From Phoma sp. XZ068 (Eukaryota > Ascomycota > Dothideomycetes > Pleosporales > Didymellaceae), in NCBI GenBank assembly GCA_004835665.1, contig RBKR01000002.1:1798001-1862000 (forward strand): a DNA stretch of 64,000 nt, in the 5' to 3' direction. Shown here one piece after another: positions 54,842-64,000 of the stretch. The first letter of the stretch is position 1. Each line of letters starts with the position of its first letter. A model generated the notes under the pieces. The model worked only from the letters and a program-made list of their open reading frames with translations, was not told the DNA's origin and did not search any database. The position numbers and the translations under genes were made by a program.

Positions 54842-56533
54842 ATGGGCAAAGGAACCGACAAGCTCTACATCACCCACTCTGAGTGGTCGTCTGCCGACTC
54901 TTTCGGCAATGCGCGCGGCGCAAATGGTGCGAATCGAGCCTCTGCCGCCGGCCTGTCCTCGACCTTCAGGCGCCTTCCGTTCAACTACTGCGCCGTCTCG
55001 CTACAGCCCTTCACAGACCCGGTGTGCACCGCATCCGGCACCATCTTCGACCTCACCCACATTCTCACCTGGCTATCAAAGCACCCCGACACGAACCCTA
55101 CCGATGGCACACCTTTGAAGCGCGCAGACCTAATCACCCTCAATTTCTCCAAGAACGAGGATGGCGAATATGTCGACCCGGTGACCTATAAAGTCTTCAC
55201 GGATAACACGCACATTGTTGCGCTGAGGAAGAGCGGAAACGTGTTTGCATGGGACACGGTCGAGAGGTTGAACATCAAGGCGAAGAACTGGCGAGATCTG
55301 GTCAGCGATGATGAGTTCACTCGGAAAGACATCATCACACTGCAGGACCCACAGAACATCGAGTCGCGGAACTTCGGCGCATACAAGCATGTCCAGGACG
55401 GCGACACAGTCATGCCAGGCTCCGAGAGCGGCGTCAACAAGGATGCGTTGGGCAATGCGGCCAAGATTCTGAAAGCGAAGGAAGCCGTTGCTAAAGCGCG
55501 CGCTAAGCGACAGGCGAAGGCGCAGGGTGCTCAGCCCTCGAAGGCCATTGCGACTGTGTCGAGAAGTGGCACAAATGCACCTGCTCAAACAGCAGCACCG
55601 AAGAAACCAGCATACAATGCTGCCGTCTACACATCAGGAAAAGCTGCGGCTTCGTTTACCTCTACTGGCGTCACTCCGCATACCTCCGGTGAACGCGCCC
55701 TCCTCTCCGACGAAGACTACATGCTGAAGCCCAAGCGCGTCAAGAACAAGGGCTATGCGCGCATGTCCACTTCTCTAGGCGATCTGAACCTCGAGCTCCT
55801 TCCTGAGCACGCACCAAAAGCCGTTTGGAACTTCGTCAAGCTCGCGCAGAAGGGCTATTACAGAGACACCATCTTCCACCGCAATATCAAAAACTTCATG
55901 ATCCAGGGCGGAGACCCAAGTGGTACAGGCCGAGGTGGACAGAGCATATGGGGCAAGCCATTCGAGGACGAATTCGAAGGACCCAACCTGCACAACGCGA
56001 GGGGCATACTGTCCATGGCGAATAAAGGCAAGAACACAAACACGTCACAGTTCTTCATCACATACCGCGCAGTGCCGCATCTCGACCGCAAACACACCAT
56101 CTTCGCACGCGTAGTTGGCGGCCTAGATACGACATTACGGGCCATGGAACTTGCAGAGACAGGCGAGAAGGACAAGCCGGTCGACGACATTGAGATTCAT
56201 GACATCGTCGTCTTCGTCGACCCTTTCGAGGAGTGGCAAAAGGAGCGGAAGGACAAAGAGACCAAGGAGTCAGAGGATGCAGAGATTAAAAGGCAGGGCG
56301 GTACCGCAGACGACAAGACAACATGGACTGGGAAGCGGATACGCGCCGATGGGACTGTCGATGGCGGGAGCGGCGATGGCTTGGGGGTGGGTAAATACCT
56401 CCAGGCCGCAAAGCAGGAGATCATAGATCAGCCCGATGACGAGGTCTTGGAGTATGTGGACGACGAGGAGGACGTGGCTCCACCATCAAAGAAGGCGAGG
56501 ACAGCTGGATTTGGCAACTTTGACGCTTGGTGA
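54842..56533 (+). CDS. cyp8: U-box cyclophilin, peptidyl-prolyl isomerase-like 2 (CYP8/PPIL2)
   Basis: Intronless, 563 aa from ATG 54842 (MGKGTDKLYITHSEW, the conserved family start); the frame is open upstream but unlike the family. The U-box region (about 43-115; LPFNYCAVSLQPFTDPVCTA) suggests E3 ubiquitin ligase activity. The cyclophilin domain (about 305-465) has the catalytic Arg347 in FHRNIKNFMIQGGD, QFFITY and a GILSMANKG segment. A Lys/Ala-rich coil links them, and the acidic C-terminus ends TAGFGNFDAW. Orthologues associate with the spliceosome. Nuclear. Confidence 0.95.
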   Translation: MGKGTDKLYITHSEWSSADSFGNARGANGANRASAAGLSSTFRRLPFNYCAVSLQPFTDPVCTASGTIFDLTHILTWLSKHPDTNPTDGTPLKRADLITLNFSKNEDGEYVDPVTYKVFTDNTHIVALRKSGNVFAWDTVERLNIKAKNWRDLVSDDEFTRKDIITLQDPQNIESRNFGAYKHVQDGDTVMPGSESGVNKDALGNAAKILKAKEAVAKARAKRQAKAQGAQPSKAIATVSRSGTNAPAQTAAPKKPAYNAAVYTSGKAAASFTSTGVTPHTSGERALLSDEDYMLKPKRVKNKGYARMSTSLGDLNLELLPEHAPKAVWNFVKLAQKGYYRDTIFHRNIKNFMIQGGDPSGTGRGGQSIWGKPFEDEFEGPNLHNARGILSMANKGKNTNTSQFFITYRAVPHLDRKHTIFARVVGGLDTTLRAMELAETGEKDKPVDDIEIHDIVVFVDPFEEWQKERKDKETKESEDAEIKRQGGTADDKTTWTGKRIRADGTVDGGSGDGLGVGKYLQAAKQEIIDQPDDEVLEYVDDEEDVAPPSKKARTAGFGNFDAW

Positions 56534-57900
56534 GCTTGCATGGTCGAGGACGCAAAAGCTATACAATGATACCCCCGAATACGAGAATTTCCGAACAGGT
56601 GCCTGTCTGCTCGTGTATTGGTGGGGCGAGCAGCTGTCAATCTGAAGTGAGTGATGAACCATTGAAATAAAAATGTTCATGCACAATCAGCTCCTACGCG
56701 TGTCCTAGGATCATCGAGGCCGAACCAGTGTGCCTGATAGATGGAATTCGCTGGGTGTTTTATGCGTTTCGATTAAGCCAAGGTAGTTGCTGTCAGCGTT
56801 GTTTATCATCAAAACAACGTCGCATGGCCCTCAGAGACGACTTGCAGCGCATCTGCGTTTGTACAAGCTCCACAAGAGCGACAAGACTTGAAGATGAAAG
56901 CTTTGCAGGCTCATAACGCTGCGTGCGAACCAACACCTCTCTCGTGCAACACTGCTGAAGCGGTACCTTGCCCCTGTAGCACTCGCGCAGCCAATGTGAT
57001 GTCAGCACAGCCGCGCCACGCTCAGGCGCCAGACCCTGTTCAACAAGGCTGTTTCAGAATGGCCCATCACTCACCGACCTGCGACGGGCAGCGCACCTCA
57101 CCAACCTAATCAGCGCGCGGTCCTGGGCTTGGCCAACCGCCACGCTCCCTATGGGATCCAGTTCACGGAGTCGTGTGTCCTGCGTAGGCCACCCTGTAGA
57201 TCTGCCTTAAAGACGAGCGACCCGCACCTCGCCTTGGGCCGGCCTTAAGGCGGAGCGTCTATCACGACCTCAGGTGGAATGACCGACGGGATATCGCACT
57301 TCCGCTCCTTCCTTTTCTGCTTCGTTTCTTAGAAGACGCTGTGCGTCATATCTATCTGTGCTCTTCACACTCTCCTTCAAATCAGCTTCCTTGCGCCGGC
57401 CGCAACTGAACATCCCCTCTTTTGTGTTTCAGTCACTCTCTTACCTTGCAGCACTCGAACTCGGTGTCGCCTGTATAGACATCTGGCTTAGCTCACATAA
57501 GCTCTCCCTTCACTTGTTGCATCCGTCAAGGCAGTGCGTCAGCAATTGTTGACCTGCGCACATCTTCACCATTGGAGGAAAGAGGAACATTGAAGTTTCG
57601 TCACACAAGAACGTGCAAACGGTGGAAAGGACCCTTCACTTATACGGCACACTGGCTGCGGTCGCATTATTAAACTTCACAGCGCAACAAACCACGTCTC
57701 AGGGCCCCGTGATCGCATTCATTTCCCCACACACCACTCGTCTCAGCGCGGCCACTCTTCGACTTCCACCAGGCATTACGCACCTCTTGCGCAACATCAC
57801 TCGACCATACTCAGGCTCTCCTTGAACGCAGTACCCGCCTACAAGCGCTCGACCCACCAGGTGCATACAGTCGTTGGATAAACGCTTGCGGCACCTCACA
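56534..57900. other. intergenic region upstream of surface-protein gene
   Basis: About 1.4 kb. A CT-rich block at about 57300-57440 (cttccgctccttccttttctgc) suggests a promoter and long leader. The frame before the ATG at 57901 is open to a TTG at 57874, which I do not use as start. Confidence 0.5.
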
Positions 57901-58620
57901 ATGCTCGCCTCTTCGCTGAGCGCTGCCATGTATGGCATGCTGTTCGTTGGCCTCGCGGCTGCGGCAGGCGAAATTTCCCTCTCGAACTTCACACCCCGCA
58001 TCGACAACCTCCCCACACAGTGCAAGACTGTCTACAATACCAAGATCGACGCTTGCGTGTCCTCGGATTTCAGCCTCGGCGCAACTTGCAGCTCTGGCTG
58101 CTTGGCTGGACTGGCAAAGATTACAGCAGCAGTCAAGACAGGATGCGCTGACGTCGACGTTGGCGAGACGTCTATCATTGGAGTCTTCCAGAACGACCTT
58201 GGAATCGCTGCGCTGTGTCCTAACAACAAACAAGTTGCAACCAGCTCCAGCTCCAGCTCTTCGTCGACAGCGCGGACAACCTTACAATCCAGCACAAGGA
58301 CATCAGCACAAGCCACTACTACCGCAGCGCCTCCCTCAAGTACAGCCGCGGCCTCAAGTACTTCGTCCTTGGGCTTGAACCTCGATACAACCGCAACCCG
58401 GGCAACATCAACTGTCGCCGGAGCGCCAACCGGTGCCGCCCCCACGCTCGCCACCGGCCCAAGCAGCTCGCCAATCAGCAATAGCCAGCTATCGAATTCA
58501 GACTCTGGAGGTGGCTCACCATTCGACGTTGTAGCAACCGGCGCTGCACCTCAAGTGCGGACCACCAGTGTTGCACTCGCGTCTTTGTTGGCAGCAGTCT
58601 TTATTGTTGTATATGCATGA
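57901..58620 (+). CDS. Cys-rich, probably GPI-anchored surface protein
   Basis: Intronless, 239 aa from ATG 57901. Signal peptide MLASSLSAAMYGMLFVGLAAAAG, then a compact domain with six Cys (41, 52, 63, 67, 82, 106; NLPTQCKTVYNT, GATCSSGCLAGL, ALCPN) that could form three disulphides. A long Ser/Thr/Ala stalk (about 112-215) follows, likely O-glycosylated, then a small-residue site before a C-terminal hydrophobic tail (SVALASLLAAVFIVVYA) typical of GPI attachment. I do not recognise a named domain; the Cys spacing resembles other unnamed ascomycete wall proteins. Role at the cell wall or surface is inferred. Confidence 0.85.
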   Translation: MLASSLSAAMYGMLFVGLAAAAGEISLSNFTPRIDNLPTQCKTVYNTKIDACVSSDFSLGATCSSGCLAGLAKITAAVKTGCADVDVGETSIIGVFQNDLGIAALCPNNKQVATSSSSSSSSTARTTLQSSTRTSAQATTTAAPPSSTAAASSTSSLGLNLDTTATRATSTVAGAPTGAAPTLATGPSSSPISNSQLSNSDSGGGSPFDVVATGAAPQVRTTSVALASLLAAVFIVVYA

Positions 58621-59209
58621 GCTTCATGACAAGCCTAGCATACGGGTAGTTTTATTTTGTTTAGCATAAGCACGACAACGAGTCTGCGATCCGGCATGGC
58701 GTTCAGGGTGTCAATTGTTTGTACTATATACCCAGACTGGCAATAATGAACAGCAGTCGAGTACAATGGAGAAGGAGGATGGGCAACGGTATCTCGCACA
58801 ACCTGTGAGGAGGCGTGGGAGACGTGATCATATCTTACGTGTTTGAAAGTTGCTCATTGAAGCTTCGAGATGAATGAATGACAACTAAGTCTATCACACT
58901 GCTCCCTTACTTCCTCTAACGCCAGACCCCAAATGCACAATACACAAATGCACAGACTGTGACATCATCTACCATTTCTCCTGGACAGCTCCCTGAAGAT
59001 CGGGATCATCTCCATCTCCACTTTCTGACGCTCCCTGACGATCATTCGTGTTCCCCACCATCTGTGCAGCCTCGTGTGCAGGTTGCCGTCGAGCCAATCG
59101 CTAGCAAGGCAGCCGCACCCCCAGACGACGTAATCACCTGCACTCCCGAGCAACCTGTGCACTTGAGCCTGACCCCACTATGCAGGAACACAGTCGCGGA
59201 CGGTAAACG
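58621..59209. other. intergenic region
   Basis: 3' flank of the surface-protein gene and promoter of the hydrolase gene. An open frame with no ATG runs into the next start codon; treated as leader. Confidence 0.5.
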
Positions 59210-60596
59210 ATGAGGAAGACGATTCTCTTGTGTTTTATCCATGGCTTTAAGGTGCGCATACTCCTCACGCGAACAACTGCCAAATTATGTCATCGCACGC
59301 GCACGAGGCTGACTGAGACAACAGGGCGGCGACGACACCTTTGGAACATTCCCTTCGCACCTCAAAGCACTCCTTCAACATGCGCTGCCAAAGGTGACTG
59401 TCTTGGCAATAACATACCCCAAGTTCGAGACCAGAGGCGACCTACAAGAATGCGTTGGCCGCTTCAAGGAATGGCTGACGGACAAGGTCATCGACCTCGA
59501 GGTCGCCAACTCCACACCATCGCCCACGGTTGACCCCTCAGTGCACACAATCCTCGTAGGCCACTCTATGGGGGGCATCGTCGCCGCGGAAACGCTACTC
59601 AGCATCATCGGCGAACAGCCTATCCCCTCGCTGCAGAACTCGCAGACACAAGACCGATCCACCAGCTCACTGCCTGCGACTTCGACCCTCATGTTCCCGT
59701 ACATACAAGGCATTCTTGCCTTCGACACGCCGTATCTGGGGATTGCGCCGGGCGTTGTGGCACATGGCGCAGAGAAGCATTGGAATACGGCGAGCTCGGC
59801 CTACGCTGCATACAACAACCTGGCTGGCGCGTTCGGCTGGAGCCAGAAAGACAGCCCGGCCAGCGCTGTCGATGCTAGCAGAAGGCTGCCCGCGCCCAAT
59901 GCCACAGGCGACGCCGCCTCCGCACCGTTATGGCAGCGCTACGGCAAGGTCGCCATGTTCGCCGGGGCAGCAGGCGCAATCGCAGCAGGGGGCGCAGCAG
60001 CCTACATGAAGAAGGACCAGATCTCACAGGGTTGGACTTGGGCAACGTCGCACCTCGAGTTTGTGGGCTCGCTCGCACGGCCAGAGGAGATGAAGAAGCG
60101 CCTCGCCGCCATAGCCAAGCTTTCGAAGGAGCACGACCTAGGATTCGCGAACATCTACACCACTCTCGGCCACGCTGTCGATGCGCAGAAAGGGGAGTCG
60201 TGGACCGGCAAAGTCGCTGGGAGGGACCGCACCTTCTGCAACCTGCCCAAGGGCGAGCTACGGAACTTCTTCATCCCAGCCAACAATGACAAACTCGAGA
60301 TGGAGACGCTGGCGCACATGGGCATGTTCAACGCACGGAGTAATCCTGGTTACTACACGCTCAGCGAGGTGGCGAAGGAGCAGATCATTGACTGGGCAGA
60401 GAACGAGTGGTATGAAGAGAGTGAGGGCCCGCTGAAAAAGGAAGACGAAGAAGAGGCCGAGCTGGTGATGAAGCCGGATGTCGAGGAAGTGCTGGGAACT
60501 GTAGATGTGGACGAGGAGTTTGAGCACGTGAAGCGCGCCGCGAGTTCAGAGCTGAGCGAGGATGAGCACAGGGATGGGAAGAAGCAGGAGTTGTAA
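59210..60596 (+). CDS. alpha/beta hydrolase (DUF676-type lipase-like) with internal membrane segment
   Basis: Exons 59210-59251 and 59325-60596 (73-nt intron) give 437 aa. The first exon (42 nt) encodes MRKTILLCFIHGFK and joins GGDDTFGTFPSHL, rebuilding the oxyanion region HGFKGG of an alpha/beta hydrolase. The nucleophile is Ser95 in VGHSMGGIVAA. The next conserved block is LAFDTPYLGIAPGVV. A hydrophobic Gly/Ala-rich segment (MFAGAAGAIAAGGAAAYM, about 230-247) would span or dip into a membrane, unusual in the middle of a hydrolase. The C-terminal 50 residues are very acidic. Resembles the fungal DUF676/lipase-like group; the substrate is unknown, with a lipid ester the usual guess. Confidence 0.85.
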
Positions 60597-61009
60597 CGGT
60601 AGTTATGCAGGTGTGTATGAGTACAGTGGTAGAGGTGGGCGTGTTGGATGTGTGCAGTATACCCTATGACGAGATCCACGAACACATGACCTTTAATAGC
60701 TTGAAGAACATGGTTGTTTTGATATGTATACCTGCTCTCCACGCCATTGTGAACGAGTCTACCATGCCTCACGTGAAGGATAAGGATCTATCAGGGACCA
60801 ACGATTTGGAGTGTGCTGACACCTTAACCTGTATGATGAGCACGAAGATCAGAATCACTATCACGATGCGCTGGAGGCTTATGGCTTGGGTATACAAGCG
60901 TTCACAGTGACGATGAGTAGTTGGCATATATTCATGAAGAAACCTTATCCCTATTTACATATCCACACGGTTATTCCCCGTGATCCTTTTCTAAACTCCA
61001 TCTCCCTCA
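60597..61009. other. intergenic region between convergent hydrolases
   Basis: 3' flanks of the DUF676-like gene and the carboxylesterase. Nothing else seen. Confidence 0.5.
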
Positions 61010-62795
61010 TCATATGCGAAGCGCACGCGAATTCGCCTTGAGAAAATTATACGTGTCCGACCTGAAATCGTCATTGAGCTGGCTATTACTATTCGCCCTG
61101 AACTCAATCAACTTCTTACTCGTGCTCCACTGCGGCCAGTTCGGCAGCGAGATGCCCACGTTCGGATCCAGGTTGTAGATGAAATTGTAGTAGTAACCTC
61201 TAATCGACCTGGCAGCATTATTTGGCAAGATGCCGTAGAAGACCTGAATCAGATCTGAGGCGTGGAAGGTGCCCAAGATCGGTGTGCCGTAGTCGTAGGT
61301 TGCGAGGTAGGACCACGATTTCACGTCTGGGTTGACTTGCGAGGCTGCCTCGAGGAAGAGGCGGCGCGTGAGTGTGAACGAGAAGTCGCCAAGGATGGCG
61401 GAAACGCGCTTGAATTGCGGGTACCAATTGTTCAAGATCCCGGTACGGAAGGGACTTCCGTCCTCGATGATGTTTTGGTACGTGCCCACGAGCTGATCGA
61501 TTACTGCTGGCTGAGCATTGTGGAAGAAAACAGTCGAGAGGTAGTTGGATACATCGCGGGTGGAGGTTAGGTTTGCCGTGAAGAGTCCAAACAGTGTGCC
61601 TTCGTCCTCCTGGTTGCCGATGATGAAGGGGACCTTTGCATATTTGCCGGCTGTGACAAGGGCGTCCACCGAGTCAGTGATGGCTGTGCCATCCGGGCGA
61701 GGAAGGTACGACAGGTTGACAGTGGAGTAGCTGAGGATTCCGGGGACGGAGTTGGCAGCTTGGAGGAACTTGGTGTAAGGCAGTGCACGGAGGCAGCCAA
61801 GAGTGTCAGATGAGCCAGAGCAGCCAGCTGCCTGAACAACCTGTATACATGTCAGTGATGGTTCAAGGCATATTGAAAAAAATACCAACCTCATTATAGA
61901 TTGCCTGTCCCTTCGGGCAGTCAACGGGATCCGCAGGCACAATTGAACCACTGTTCATGATCCCACCTCTGAAAAGCGGCTTGCCCTTGTAGGTATTGTC
62001 TCCATTGTACAACACCATCTGATCCATAACTGAGATCGCTCCGGCGCTCTCGCCCCAGATGGTGACCTTGTCTGGATCACCCCCAAAAGCTGCAATGTTG
62101 TCTGCGACCCACTTCAGACCTAATCGCTGATCCAGCAAGCCCAGATTAGCGGAGCCATCCGCAAGGACCTCTTTGCCAGGGAGGAAGCCAAAACCTCCAA
62201 CACGATAGTTGACAGCGACAAAGATGACTGGTTTTCCCTGAGCAACAGAGTCTCTTACAATGGATGTTGCATCGTACATCGCAGTCCTGGCATTTTATAA
62301 GCATACTTTGCAAGGCACACCATTTGAAAGAAACACTTACCCGCCAAGTTCGAAGCCTCCACCAAATATCCAAAACAGAACTGGGAGTTTGGCGTCTGCC
62401 TTAGTTCCTGCTGGCCGTTGTACGTTGATGGTCAAGCAGTCCTCTCCCGCATTGGTAATGGCTTGAAAGAGCGGTGTGTTCAAGAGTGTGCCAATGACAT
62501 TGGCAGGGAGCGACCCTTCATCAACGGAAAGGAAGAACTGAGGGCAAGCTCTGGCGGAACCAGTGCCATCGATGGTACCAACACTGGAGGTCAATGGCTG
62601 AGGTGGCTTGAGACGAAGCTGTCCGACAGGAGGCTGAGCGTAGGGAATCGCATTGAAGGACTCTACGTTGGAATCACTCTTGCCGAGCACCGTGGCCTGT
62701 GGGGAAGGTGCAACGACTGTCGGTCCCGCACGTTTCTCAATGTGAGCTGGAGCTGCGAGAACCAAAGGCAGAAGTGAGAGGAACGTGACCTTCAT
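61010..62795 (-). CDS. secreted type-B carboxylesterase / lipase
   Basis: Three exons on the minus strand (62341-62795, 61890-62286, 61010-61840) give 560 aa; the ATG at 62795 was chosen over an upstream TTG. Signal peptide MKVTFLSLLPLVLAAPA with a likely KR processing site (HIEKRAG). Family landmarks: FNAIPYAQPPVGQLRLKPP, EDCLTINVQRP, the oxyanion loop IFGGGFELGG (split by intron 1), nucleophile Ser232 in IWGESAGAIS, Glu364 in NQEDEGTLFG and His477 in GTFHASDLI. The size matches Candida rugosa-type lipases and fungal cholinesterase-like esterases. Secreted; substrates may be acylglycerols or plant esters, undetermined. Confidence 0.94.
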
Positions 62796-62893
62796 GGTGA
62801 ACAAATGTTTCCTAAGCCTTCTCTTTCTTGACGAAGAGGGAGAACGATTGCTGCAATGGCAAGCTGAAGATTACCTACGGTACTTGCACCAGG

Positions 62894-62901
62894 CTTAAAT
62901 A
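62894..62901 (-). promoter_or_regulatory. TATA-like element of the carboxylesterase gene
   Basis: tatttaag on the minus strand, about 100 bp upstream of ATG 62795. Confidence 0.45.
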
Positions 62902-63501
62902 CCGTCGACATAATATCTTCACGAGCCAAAACCTCCAAATCCCCGTTGAGGTGCTCGGCCTTTGGACAAAGGTATGGTATATGCAGGTGATTAACTCCTC
63001 ACAGGCAAATCCTTACAGTACATCCTCCGTGAGTGCAGAAAACCGGGCGTACAGTAGCTTCCCACCGGTCGTGAGTCGAAGATCAGCTCCACTTCCGGTT
63101 CGTTGCTACCGAGTCATCGTTCAGATACCTCCATCCGATGATGGTGGTCAGCCCATCAACCTATGAGGACACGAGTTACAATCCGGGGATGCCAGGGGTA
63201 CCTTACAAGGACGAATCGCGCAGAGAACGGCCCTTTAGCGCCAAAACACTAATTGTGTAGGTCATGAGGTACTCCCACTGTAGGTCCATCGGTGAGAATA
63301 CCTGACGAATCATATCGACGCGTACCTACATTGGCGCGCAGTCGAATTCGTGAACTGCACAACCTACGGCTAGTATGCCAAGCAGCATATTCATGTCCAT
63401 AGTTCAGTCGATTCTTCCAAATTTTGATAACTGCGCAAGAAGGTTACAGCTTCCCAAGGGCGATTGCGCAGCTGCGATGACGGCATCGCGTGGCAGGCTA
63501 A

Positions 63502-63509
63502 TATAAAAG
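63502..63509 (+). promoter_or_regulatory. TATA box before the terminal ORF
   Basis: TATAAAAG only 22 bp before ATG 63532. That is too close for that ATG to lie inside a normal transcript, so the start codon or the ORF itself is in doubt. Confidence 0.4.
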
Positions 63510-63531
63510 TGCCGAGCTCACCGTACAGGCT

Positions 63532-63990
63532 ATGGCTCCTTCAGCCTGGTCGTGGTTCCGTTCCCGGATTGCGAGCGTTCGGAGGTACCTCGAAATAGGT
63601 ATACTGGCAACCCTAACGTCCGGCGTTGTTGCCGGTCATGGGTTCTGCGGTGTTTTGTGGAGAAGGAAAATGCGGGGTATCGATAAACGCAAGTCGCTTT
63701 CCAAGTCTACTTACGACACCCACTATCGACGACGTTCGTGTCCAGCGAATATGGGCTCGGCAAACGAGCCTCGGAAGTACATTGCGATCTGCAGCACAAC
63801 ACCGAGTTCTCATGTGAAGATTGTTCTCCGCCGCAGTACTATCGAGATGTTAATTTCGAGTAGCTTGATGGCCTCGGCGGGGTGGAAGAATGCATGCTAT
63901 GTGAACGACATCACTCTAGATTGGGTTTCCTCCGCAAAGCTGGCCGCTGCTGAGCCAGATCGTACGATGAAGTCGAAGAACCGTACCTAG
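63532..63990 (+). CDS. doubtful ORF at window edge
   Basis: 152 codons, ATG context tatggctcc. Residues 20-36 (YLEIGILATLTSGVVAG) resemble a signal peptide or membrane helix, but the rest is Arg/Ser-rich with no recognisable domain. A competing frame nearby reads more protein-like (SCEDCSPPQYYRDVNF), so the real structure may be spliced or the sequence may be degraded. The window ends 10 bp after the stop. Confidence 0.25.
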   Translation: MAPSAWSWFRSRIASVRRYLEIGILATLTSGVVAGHGFCGVLWRRKMRGIDKRKSLSKSTYDTHYRRRSCPANMGSANEPRKYIAICSTTPSSHVKIVLRRSTIEMLISSSLMASAGWKNACYVNDITLDWVSSAKLAAAEPDRTMKSKNRT

Positions 63991-64000
63991 TACTGTACGC

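Larger units (their letters stand above)
62796..63531. other. promoter region of carboxylesterase and upstream of terminal ORF
   Basis: Contains TATA-like elements for both directions, listed separately. The 112-codon ORF at 62828-63166 has no supporting content. Confidence 0.5.

Noticed and set aside
58959..59213. 84-codon ORF ending on the ATG of the DUF676-like hydrolase
   Set aside because: It has only a GTG start and no ATG, so it is not a credible upstream ORF in a eukaryote.

Overview
The window is nuclear DNA of a filamentous ascomycete, most likely a Dothideomycete and probably Pleosporales; the order-level placement is inference. The evidence is short GT-AG introns (mostly 48-140 nt), genes on both strands with separate promoters and no operons, CT-rich leaders before start codons, fungal families such as an AA9 LPMO with CBM1, a GH12 glucanase and a DUF7702-like membrane protein, and a tRNA-Asp with a 14-nt intron. 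I support 21 well-defined protein genes, two small unfamiliar ones, one doubtful terminal ORF and one tRNA. Many genes were reassembled by hand across introns; exon coordinates are in the entries.

Layout. 0-11 kb: secreted amidase, DUF7702-like membrane protein, class III alcohol dehydrogenase (SFA1 type, minus strand) and the HCS1-type SF1 helicase. 12-20 kb: disordered coiled-coil protein, SET-domain protein, AhpC/TSA-like redox protein, two small tandem helical proteins and tRNA-Asp. 20-24 kb: a gene-free stretch crowded with TGCATG/CATGCA. 24-36 kb: PI-specific phospholipase C, a conserved fungal protein of unknown function and a HAD-IIA phosphatase-like protein. 38-42 kb: UPF1, the nonsense-mediated decay helicase. 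43-49 kb: plant cell-wall enzymes (AA9-CBM1, GH12, tannase/feruloyl esterase family). 50-57 kb: membrane-anchored hemerythrin-like protein, two conserved unknowns and the U-box cyclophilin CYP8/PPIL2. 58-64 kb: GPI-type Cys-rich surface protein, alpha/beta-hydrolase with an internal membrane segment, secreted type-B carboxylesterase and a doubtful ORF at the edge.

How the genes work together. Most are housekeeping genes with no shared pathway. The clearest functional grouping is 43-49 kb, where an oxidative cellulose-cleaving enzyme, an endoglucanase/xyloglucanase and an ester-cleaving enzyme sit side by side; the LPMO and GH12 genes are divergent and share one 1.7-kb intergenic region. I found no transposon, CRISPR array or complete biosynthetic cluster. 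The best candidates for something undescribed are the tandem small genes at 18.4-19.7 kb, which share promoter layout and a faint common motif, and the TGCATG-rich gene-free block beside them.
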